Source: Symbiodinium natans (taxonomy: Eukaryota > Sar > Dinophyceae > Suessiales > Symbiodiniaceae). Taken from it: 64,000 nt of DNA. The translations under genes and the position numbers were made by a program. Where the stretch lies: NCBI GenBank assembly GCA_905221605.1, contig CAJNDS010001191.1, forward strand, positions 462,644 through 526,643. The letters are read 5' to 3'. This document shows, one piece after another, positions 43,165-51,589 of this stretch. How positions within the stretch are numbered: the stretch's first letter is position 1; each line of letters opens with the position of its first letter. The notes beneath the pieces are model-generated. The model made no database searches, was not told the origin of the DNA, and saw only the letters and a list, made by a program, of their open reading frames with translations.

Positions 43165-43434
43165 GGTTTAGGGTTAGGGTTTAGGGTTTAGGGTTTAGGG
43201 TTTAGGGTTTAGGGTTTAGGGTTTAGGGTTTAGGGTTTAGGGTTTAGGGTTTAATTAGGGTTTAGGGTTTAGGGTTTAGGGTTTAGGGTTTAGGGTTGTC
43301 TATGTTTAGGGTTTAGGGTTTAGGGTTCAGGGTTGTCTATGTAAGTTTCATGGCTGTCTGGCAGGGGGACATCTTGCTTCCTAAGCCCGTCTGAAATGGT
43401 CCGAGTCTCACTGTTGACAGCATCGTACCTGCTT

Positions 43435-43534
43435 TTTGGGATGTTCCCTCTTGTACTAGTCCTTCATAGGGATTATAATAGGGGGTACTATAGTCCCTAT
43501 GAAGGACTGTTAGTATAAGGGGGAACATCCCAAA
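43435..43534. mobile_element. Inverted-repeat element, family C, full length
   Basis: TTTGGGATGTTCCCTCTTGTA ... TATAAGGGGGAACATCCCAAA around TAGTCCTTCATAGGGATTAT / CCCTATGAAGGACTGTTA; best-preserved copy. Confidence 0.9.
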
Positions 43535-43876
43535 CCCTGCAGGCAGCCAAGTATTCATAGTACAGGAGCCTGAATAAATGCCAGCATTATCTCGTTACAT
43601 TCTCCACATGTAGAGTCCCCGAAACCCTAATCCCTAAACCCTAAACCCTAATCCCTGACCCCTTAACTTACAGAAACCGTAACCCCCCACCCCCCACCCC
43701 GTGTGGTATCCATCTCTCCCCTCCTCCTTGGAATAATTACCAACAGTATTCCCTTCTGGTACCTTTATAGATATACTATAACACCCCCCCCCCCCTCCAA
43801 AAAAGAAAAGAAAACACTATTCTAAGTATTAAGGCCCCGATAGTACGCCAACTTTCTGCTCAAGTGCGAAAGTTTT

Positions 43877-44089
43877 CGGGAGGGCGATGACCAGAGTAAC
43901 CCCAAACCCTACTGTAGACCCTATAGACCCTGAACCCCAAACCCTAAACCCTAAACCCTAACCCCCTCCCCTTGTGGGTGATCTGTCTCTCCATCCCCTC
44001 CGCTGTCCGGGAGGGCGACGACCAGAGTGTTGCGGCGCTTCAGGAGCAGTATTTGAGGCACCTCACGCAGGCGAACCCATCGGGGCTCG
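43877..44089 (+). CDS. Exon (GDDQSVAALQEQYLRHLTQ) plus a broken upstream copy
   Basis: The functional-looking exon is 44014-44089: GDDQSVAALQEQYLRHLTQA then NPSGL, ending at GTTTTT. A truncated copy of its start (CGGGAGGGCGATGACCAGAG) lies at 43877-43897 and is cut off by a CCCTAAA array; its upstream flank carries a family H element (43730-43868). Confidence 0.6.
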
Positions 44090-44736
44090 GTTTTTGGTCT
44101 TCTAGGCCATTCTAGGCTCCAGGGGGTTATGCCCTGATTATCCTATTACGATGCTGATTGCTAAGAACAAATAAACACATGTATACATACATATATTGTA
44201 TATGTACATACAGAAATGTAAATATTATTATCATATTACATGTTAAATTGTCCCAACCCCCCAAAGCTCCCAAACCCAAAACAAAGCTCCATAAGCCCAA
44301 CCCTAAACCTTAAACCCTAAACCCTAAACCCTAAACCCCCTTTCTGACTTCTGGGTCTCGGGATCGTGGAAGCTTGTCGCTGCGTTGGCCTAGGACTTGG
44401 GTTTGCAGGCTTGCAATTGTAGGTCTAGGGTTTAGGGTTTAGGGTTTGGGATGGTTTAGGGTGTAGGGTCTTCTCTGAGGTTCATTGAGTCTGCTTGTCA
44501 CTTTCCTGGATTCAGGAGCGTTCGTAGGCTGTGGGGTCTTGGGTCACGCTTGGATCCCGATTTGCGTGTTAGGCGCTTGGCAGAGCTTTGATGGTTGCAG
44601 CCTCATTCCTTGGCACTTGAGTGAGTACCCGAGACCCTAAACCCTAAACTAGAGTTCCTAGAGGCTGCAAGTCTCAAGCTGCAAGTCTCAAAATGCAAGG
44701 CAGAAAGCGCACAAGGTAGGAGTATGTCGGAATGGT

Positions 44737-44880
44737 TAGTTAGCTAGCTAGCTAGTTAGTTAGTTAGTGAGTTGTTGGTTAGTTAGTTCGCTAGCTAGTT
44801 AGAGTGTGCGTGTGTGTGCGTGTGTCTCTGTGCCTCTCTCTGGGTCTCTCTAGGTCTCTGTCTCTGTGCGTATGTGTGTG
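44737..44880. repeat. GTTA/GCTA tetranucleotide, then GT/CT-rich microsatellite
   Basis: TTAG/CTAG repeats 44737-44802, then GTGTGTGCG and CTCTCTGGGTCTC units. Confidence 0.9.
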
Positions 44881-45020
44881 AAACCGAACACATGATAGAA
44901 CTGCGCCGGCAACAGCATCAGGAGCAACTTGTGGAAAATTCATGCCGGAAAAAAACCTACATCCTTCAGAAAATTTCCTTAAGTTCGAGATGAAGCTCGC
45001 GCCGCAGTTCTTCCTTGCAG

Positions 45021-45109
45021 GACCGTCTCGTGCAAGGGGGCTATATCCCGAATCTCGTGCCGATCCTACTGTGGAATCGGCCCTCTTCAGGCTCCTGCGA
45101 AGGGCACCT
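45021..45109 (+). CDS. Exon candidate (SRADPTVESALFRLLRRAP)
   Basis: Between CCTTGCAG and GTAGGG. In phase with the exon ending at 44089 it reads PSRARGLYPESRADPTVESA then LFRLLRRAP. A second frame (DRLVQGGYIPNLVPILLW) is also open and would need a different join. Confidence 0.5.
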
Positions 45110-46306
45110 GTAGGGTTCATAAGGGGGATCACGAGCCCACCACCCCGCCGCCTGACTTGTTTGGGACCACTGGTTCTATTGAAATGTGATGGAGTATCCC
45201 TACCTAAACTTTAAACCCTATAAACTCTAGACCCTAAACCCCATGGAAACCATGACCCCGCATCCCTTTAAGATTCCGCGTCAACCCTCCACTTCCAGAA
45301 GCCCCCCGAGGTTTTAGGGTTTAGAGTTTAGGGTGTAGGGTCTAGGGTTTAGGGTTTAGGGTTTTAGGGTTTAGGGTTTAGGGTTAGAAAGCGAGCAGGC
45401 CCCCCCCCCCCCCCATATTCCCCACCCACGAATCTCACATTGATTCTCCTTTAACGCCCATGCAAATCCTAAACCCTAAACCTCATAAACACTAAACCCT
45501 AAACCTACAAAGCCTAAACCTTATAAACCCTACAAACCCTAAACCCTAGACCTACAAAGCCTAAACCTTATAAACCCTACAAGCCCTAAATCCTAAACCT
45601 TATAAAGCCTACAAACCCTAAAACCCATATTCCCCCAAACAATAAAGCCCCTCGCCCCCGATCCTCCTCCGACTTCGCTCAGCTGTGAAGCTGTGGCCAG
45701 GCTCACGACAAGCGTCGCCAGCAGGACCAGGTTTCAGGGTTGAGGGTTTAGGGTTAAGGGTTTAGGATTTAAGGTTTAGGGTTTATAAGGTTTTGGGCTT
45801 AGGGTTTAGGGTTTGGTGTTTCTAAGGTTTAGGGTTGAGGATCAGGGGGTTTCGGATGAAGAGGTCAGGTATAACTACTGGTACCTGTCTAGTTAAAAGA
45901 GCAGTTCTGAGAGCCACATGACCTACTGGGTAGGTAACCTTGCCCACTGATACCAGCAGTCCTTAAAAGGGATTATAGTAGGGGGTACGATAATCCCTAT
46001 TACGGACAGACTGCTGGAAAAAGGGGGAACATCCCAAGTTGTACCCCGAAGGCTCCCCTTACTATACTTCAAACAACTATTTAAATTCTTGGAGCCCTAG
46101 GGTAGTTAAGCGCTACTAACCCTTTTCTTCATTTTTGACATGAAAAAGAAGTAGTCTTACCTTCCGTTGGTGTGCTATTTTTGCAGAATGAAGTCGGACC
46201 TTAAAGGAGGGTTCGCGCAGCCCTAAATCCTAAACCCTAAAGCCTAAAGCCTAAAACCCAACCCTACCTGAAGGCTCCAAGGTAGTTCCTAAACCCCCTA
46301 ACCCTT

Positions 46307-46401
46307 AAAGCCAGGAGCCATCAGCCCATCTTCGGACCCTAAACCCTAAACCCTAAACCCTAAACCTGAAAGCCAGGAGCCATCTGCCCATCCTCGGACC
46401 C
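46307..46401. repeat. CCCTAAA array flanked by a 33-bp direct repeat
   Basis: AAAGCCAGGAGCCATC.GCCC followed by ATC.TCGGACCC at 46307-46339 and 46369-46401, with only four CCCTAAA units between. The host sequence continues after the second copy. Confidence 0.92.
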
Positions 46402-46475
46402 CGGCTCCCCCTCTTCGCGGCTTCGTCGGCCGGCCGAGGAGGTCCTCACACCGGCCCTCAACTCAGCTTGCTTAG

Positions 46476-46640
46476 GGTTTAGGGTTTAGGGTTTAGGGTT
46501 TAGGGTTTAGGGTTTAGGATTTAGGGTTTAGGGTTTAGGGTTTAGGGTTTAGGGTTTAGGGTTTAGGGTTCAGGGTTCAGGGTTCAGGGTTCAGGGTTCA
46601 GGGTTCAGGGTTCAGGGTTCAGGGTTTAGGGTTTCAGTTT
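46476..46640. repeat. (TTTAGGG)n then (TTCAGGG)n array
   Basis: About 14 TTTAGGG units, eight TTCAGGG units in a block, then TTTAGGG again. Confidence 0.95.
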
Positions 46641-47123
46641 AGGGTTTAGGGTTACAGTGTTGTAGGGTTTATAGGGATTGCTTACTAGCGGTTTTTACGG
46701 TTAAAGGTTTAGAGCTTTTTAAGGTTTTTGCGGGCTTTACAGGGTCTGTACGGGTTTACAAGGGTTTAGGTTAAAGAGGGATTTAGGAGCCGTAAGGGTT
46801 TATGGCGTTTTTTCGGGTGTATAGGTTGGGATTTTATCCTTAGACTAACAGTCCTTAGTCCTGATTGTAGTACCCCCCCCCCCCCCCCCAAGCAGCTTGC
46901 TTACAGGGTTTGTAAGGGGTTTTACAGGATTTGTAAGGGATACAAGGGTTTGTAAGTGTTTGTAAGGGTTTATAAGGTTAGGGGTTTCTAAGGGCTTACA
47001 GGGTTTATGGGGTCCGTATGTTTTACAGGGTTTGTAGGGTTGGTATAGGGTTGTTTTAGGGTTTACAAGGGTTAGGGGAGCCGCCTAAGTCCGGAACCGA
47101 TGCCCAGTACACCGCTGCCCAAG

Positions 47124-47215
47124 GCCGTTGCGAAGACCAAGTCCATGCCGGCCAGTCGCGGCTTCTTTCGCCGCGGCTCTCTGCGAAGCAGCCGCTGGGC
47201 TACCGTCGCTCACAG
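47124..47215 (+). CDS. AAAP exon candidate, basic N-terminal leader
   Basis: One open frame reads AVAKTKSMPASRGFFRRGSL then RSSRWATVAH, a plausible cytosolic leader before the first membrane segment. Another open frame exists (RPSPCRPVAASFAAALCEAA), so the assignment is tentative. Confidence 0.45.
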
Positions 47216-47383
47216 GGTTTTCTTGGGTGTTATATCGTTTTATTTACTTATTCATTTATCTTTTGAATAGGTTTTATAGGTTTTTTATAGGTTGCTATAG
47301 GGTCTTTAGGGGCAACGGTTCAGGGTTTATGGGGTTGAGAGGCTGTGAGGTTGAAGGTGAAAAAGGGCTGCGAGTTGAGGGCT

Positions 47384-47494
47384 AGGGTTTAGGGTTTAGG
47401 GTTTAGGGTTTAGGGTTTAGGGTTTAGGGTTTAGGGTTTAGGGTTTAGGGTTTAGGGTTTAGGGTTTAGGGTTTAGGGTTTAGGGTTTAGGGTT
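47384..47494. repeat. (TTTAGGG)n array, about 16 perfect units
   Basis: Perfect heptamers; intronic. Confidence 0.97.
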
Positions 47495-47656
47495 GACTTG
47501 TCAACTACACATAAGAATTTCTGCCTACCGTCTCGTCTCTGTGTCTGTGCGACCTCTGCGTGTGAGTCTGTGCTCCGAGAGTTCCCCCGCTTAAGACCGG
47601 AAAGCTCCAAATCAAGCTCCTCATGAAACCCTAAACCCTAAACCCTAAACCCTAAA

Positions 47657-48944
47657 CCGATGTTTTGGGATGTTCCCCCTTGTACGAACGGTCCTTAATA
47701 GGGCTCATAATAGGGGGGTACAGTACTCCCTATTAAGGACCGTTAGTATAAGGTGGGGAACGTCTCAATTGACTTTCCGGAAGCTAGAAGCCAGTCGAAC
47801 ATCCAGCGAGTAAAGGAGTCGGCATTTCATGTTGAGAGTTTAGGTCGCTGAAGGAAAGTTTCCCAGGTCCCCCAGGCCTACAAGTCCTCAAGCGCTAAAC
47901 CCAAACAGCCTGCCGAAGTCCTTTGAACTTGGAATGGCCCCAAGCGTTTTGAGCATTGCTAGCCCTTCAAGTACCCACTTTTCTTCAAGTACCCCACTTT
48001 TCTAGGATACCAACTGGCGCACCCATGATGTTTCTCGCGGGTTGGGTTCCCCTAGAGACACTCAAAAGAACCTAGGTGATACTGGGAGCCCAAAAAACCC
48101 TAAGCCATAAATCCCAACACTAAATCCTACGAACTTAAACCCCAAACCCTAAACCCCCACAAGTCCTATAAGCCCTAAACCCTACGAACTTAAACCCTCT
48201 AAAGCCACTAAGCCCCTAACAAGCCCCAAACCCTACGAACTTAGCCCCAAACCCTAAACCCTAAACCCTAAACCCTAAACCCTAAACCCTAAACCCTAAA
48301 CCGATATTTTGGGATGTTCCCTCTTGTACGAACGGTCCTTAATAGGGCTCATAATAGGGGGTACAATACTCCCTATTAAGGACCGTTAGTATAAGGTGGG
48401 GAACGTCTCAATTGACTTTCCGGAAGCTAGAAGCCAGTCGAACATCCAGCGAGTAAAGGAGTCGGCATTTCATGTTGAGAGTTTAGGTCGCTGAAGGAAA
48501 GTTTCCCAGGTCCCCCAGGCCTACAAGTCCTCAAGCGCTAAACCCAAACAGCCTGCCGAAGTCCTTTGAACTTGGAATGGCCCCAAGCGTTTTGAGCATT
48601 GCTAGCCCTTCAAGTACCCACTTTTCTTCAAGTACCCCACTTTTCTAGGATACCAACTGGCGCACCCATGATGTTTCTCGCGGGTTGGGTTCCCCTAGAG
48701 ACACTCAAAAGAACCTAGGTGATACTGGGAGCCCAAAAAACCCTAAGCCATAAATCCCAACACTAAATCCTACGAACTTAAACCCCAAACCCTAAACCCC
48801 CACAAGTCCTATAAGCCCTAAACCCTATGAACTTAAACCCTCTAAAGCCACTAAGCCCCTAACAAGCCCCAAACCCTACGAACTTAGCCCCAAACCCTAA
48901 ACCCTAAACCCTAAACCCTAAACCCTAAACCCTAAACCCTAAGC
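47657..48944. repeat. 644-bp tandem duplication
   Basis: Copy 1 from 47657, copy 2 from 48301, nearly identical. Each contains a family C element (47662-47768; 48306-48411) and ends in a CCCTAAA array. The duplication junctions lie in the arrays, which suggests unequal exchange between telomere-like repeats. Confidence 0.93.
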
Positions 48945-49063
48945 CCTAAGCCCTAAGCCCTAAGCCCTAAGCCCTAAGCCCTAAGCCCTAAGCCCTAAGC
49001 CCTAAGCCCTAAGCCCTAAGCCCTAAGCCCTAAGCCCTAAGCCCTAACCCTAAACCCTAAACC
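48938..49063. repeat. (CCCTAAG)n variant array
   Basis: About 15 CCCTAAG units in a block inside CCCTAAA repeats, just upstream of the AAAP exon. Confidence 0.95.
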
Positions 49064-49072
49064 GGGGCCGAG

Positions 49073-49133
49073 GCGTCGTGAACATCGCCGCAGCGGCCTT
49101 GGGAGCCGGAGCCCTGTCGCTGCCCAGGGCCAT
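49073..49133 (+). CDS. AAAP exon, first membrane segment (NIAAAALGAGALSLPRAM)
   Basis: After GGCCGAG. Encodes VVNIAAAALGAGALSLPRAM. Ending before GCCGGG and joining G of the next exon gives ATG and then YYSGILWG, in frame. Confidence 0.85.
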
Positions 49134-49388
49134 GCCGGGGCTCCCAGCAGTCCAGTGCACCAGAAGAGTGTTTGCCCTTAGGGTTTAGGGCTTTTAGGGT
49201 TTAGGGTTTAGGGCTTAGGGCTTAGGGCTTAGGGTTTAGGGTTTAGGGTTTAGGGTTTAGGGTTTTTAAGGTTTAGGGTTTAGGGATGCAAAACTCCATT
49301 GTGCATGTATATGCATATGAGGGTTGTTCAAAACCCCCCTTGGCTTCGAGCTATACTGGGGCGACCATCAGATAATGGAAATGAGGGT

Positions 49389-49530
49389 CCGCGAAAGTCC
49401 GCGATGGGCCCGCGAAAGACAAATCACGCTTTCACGAAGTTTTGTGTTAGTAGTGTTTGTACTGTAACTAAGACGGGTGTAAAATTGCCTCCGTGAAAGT
49501 CCGCGATGGGCCCGCGAAAGACAAATAGCT
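49389..49530. repeat. Direct repeat of a ~37-bp GCG-rich unit
   Basis: GAAAGTCCGCGATGGGCCCG CGAAAGACAAAT at 49393 and 49496, spaced by about 103 bp, with TTCGCGAAG-type palindromes near each. Confidence 0.8.
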
Positions 49531-50517
49531 TTTCGCGAAGAATGGTCGTTTTGCCGTGAAGCAATTTCGAACAACCGTCATATATGATATGTGAACAGAT
49601 ATATATATATATATATACACATGCACATACGGGCTTACATTAGGTTCACTAAAATGTTGAGAAAGGCTTGAGGTCCAGGCTTTGTTGAGAGTTGAGGGCT
49701 TCGAGGCTTTACAAAGGCTTATGATTCAGGCTGAAGGCAGGGTTTGGGATTCAGGGAATCTGGAGTCTGGAGGAGTTCGGTTTCGAGCGCGGCTTTAGGA
49801 CTACAGGTTCCAGAAAAGTTGTGGAGGCCTACATGGTTGCAGTGTTGCGACGCTCGAGGGCTTCAGGGCATTATAGGGATTTCAGGGTTGACAACCTTTC
49901 AAGTATGACTTGATTCCGCCATGAGCCGGACTATGACTAACAACAGCTTGAGGACCAACAAGTTTGTTCCTTTGCCCCAGGTTGTTGGGGTTATTCGGGC
50001 GCGTTTGCAGGCTTCAAAAAGCTTTCGTGGGGTATTATCAGGGGGTCATGGTTGTATGTGTTGAGGGTGGCATAAACCCTAACTAAACTCTAAAAGGCTA
50101 GGTAGTTTCCGCCGCATTTAAGGGTTTTTGTTGACAGGGGCGTTGTGGTTTTGTGTTTAAGTAGTGTCCAAGGGATTAAGGGGGCGTTTTGCTCGGAGTC
50201 AGGGGCAAGCGTGGGACAAAGTTGCTTTGTCCGTGTGCGTTGGCTTTCGCAGCCAAAGTCTCACCGAAGTTGCCCTCAGGCCAAAAACAGAGGCGGGCCG
50301 AACAAAAGGTTGCTGTGGATAAACAAATCTTGATGAGGACGAGCCCCAGACCCTAGGATCTTCTTTTGATGATTCCCACCTTGTCTGCAACTTTCGGTCG
50401 AAGATTGGGTGTTCAGAGCTGAAGGGCGGCTCGTAGACAGAAGCCGCGATGCGGCCCTAAACCCTAAACCCTAAACCCGAAACCCTAAACCCTAAACCCT
50501 ATTGGGCTGCGGCCGAG

Positions 50518-50550
50518 GTATTATTCGGGCATCTTGTGGGGGCCATTGTC
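50518..50550 (+). CDS. AAAP exon (YYSGILWGPL)
   Basis: After GGCCGAG and a CCCTAAA array. Encodes YYSGILWGPL, the loop/helix after the first membrane segment. The 3' end is uncertain (GC at 50551 or a later GA). Confidence 0.6.
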
Positions 50551-51121
50551 GCTTGGCAGCCGCAGCAATGAGCTTTGAGGCTGTCGCCTTTGGAAAGTTA
50601 TGTTTCCTCGGTCAACACCGCCTTTTTCCAGAACCCTAAGCCCTAAACCCTAAACCCTAAACGCTGTAGTTGTCAGCTGAGGCATCTTGTTTTGTGCACG
50701 CAACCAGTCCTTGTGCTTGTCGGCTTGTTTTGTTCGTTAAAGATGCCATGTTAAAGGAAGGCGGTCTGATGTTGTGAGCTTGCCGATACCAAAGAGAGCA
50801 CGCATTCAATAATTGAGTATTCGGGTAGAATTTAACTCAAAGTAGTATAGGACAGAATCACACAAAGGCCCTGCCCAAGCAACATGCTGTTTGTTCTCGG
50901 TTGTGTACTTGAGCAAACATCCTGTGCCAGCTTGCGTTTGCGGGCAGATCTTTCAATCTCCGCTGGGTCAGCGCAGCAAGCAAGCATTCAAGCATGCAGC
51001 CGGCAAACGTACAGGTGCGACGGGCAGTTTTTGAGCATGTCTTTCACCCCGGGTTTAGGGGGCTTGCATGGGTTACGGCTCTAGCAGGGCAACTTGCGAC
51101 GCTTTGCAACTTCGGCCACAG

Positions 51122-51350
51122 CCTAAACCCCTAAACCCCTAAGCCCCAAGACCCCCAAACCCCTAAACCCCAAACCCCCAAACCCCTAAACCCCCAAACC
51201 CCTAAACCCCCTAAAGCCCCTAAACCCCCTAAACCCCCTAAAGCCCCTAAAGCCCCTAAAGCCCCTAAACTCCTGGACCCCTAAACCCCTAAATCCCTAA
51301 ACCCCCTAAACCCCTAAACCCCCTAAATCCCTAAACCCCCTAAATCCCCA
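51122..51350. repeat. (CCCCTAAA)n array
   Basis: C-rich octamers with CCCCTAAAG variants, ending at the 3' splice site of the AAAP exon at 51352. Confidence 0.93.
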
Positions 51351-51351
51351 G

Positions 51352-51488
51352 ACCCCGCTCATGAGGCTAATGATCGTCTTAGCTGCTCTGTCCATCCTGA
51401 GCATCCGCGTCATCGTGCAACTTGTGGAGCTGTCAGGCAAAGACTCCTATGAGGATCCTCCCCTTGAGGGCTCTTTTGCTGGCTCATT
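51352..51488 (+). CDS. AAAP exon, second membrane segment (MRLMIVLAALSILSIRVIVQ)
   Basis: After TCCCCAG. Encodes TPLMRLMIVLAALSILSIRV, then IVQLVELSGKDSYED. GKDSYED matches the loop after membrane segment 2 of AAAP proteins. The frame meets TAG at 51490; GTAGTC at 51489 or GATCC at 51454 could be the 5' splice site. Confidence 0.82.
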
Positions 51489-51589
51489 GTAGTCGGAGGA
51501 CTTCCGGATGGGTAACACATAACATAGGAAATATAGAAACACACATATATATATATATATGTATGTAGGACCTTTATGCGTTATTTGAC

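Larger units (their letters stand above)
37943..45109 (+). other. Gene 3 exon chain (unknown protein; may continue the EEP gene)
   Basis: Seven consecutive exons (37943 to 40408) join with matching phases and GT/GC-AG introns into one uninterrupted reading: an acidic Asp/Ser-rich start, a basic helix (AEAFKRFALGALILERRLHR), a hydrophobic strand region (APICFFLTASFVS, GLVVITDTGMPGS) and a long helix (LHQSARCWKPAVQLLLPF). Five further, less certain exons follow to 45109. I recognise no family. The acidic segment could be a linker after the EEP domain, or this could be a separate gene. Phase consistency across six junctions is the main evidence. Confidence 0.65.
47124..51488 (+). other. AAAP-family amino acid transporter gene, N-terminal part only
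   Basis: Exons carry the N-terminal signatures of the amino acid/auxin permease (AAAP, Aa_trans, SLC32/36/38-like) family: a basic Ser/Arg-rich cytosolic leader, NIAAAALGAGALSLPRAM (first membrane segment; the family motif is a G.G.L.LP type), SGILWG, then a second membrane segment MIVLAALSILSIRVIVQL followed by the family-typical GKDSYED. These are secondary, usually proton- or sodium-coupled, transporters with about 11 membrane segments. Only two are present. The reading ends near 51490 (stop or GTAGTC splice site) and nothing resembling the rest was found in the repetitive 12.5 kb that follow. Confidence 0.75.
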
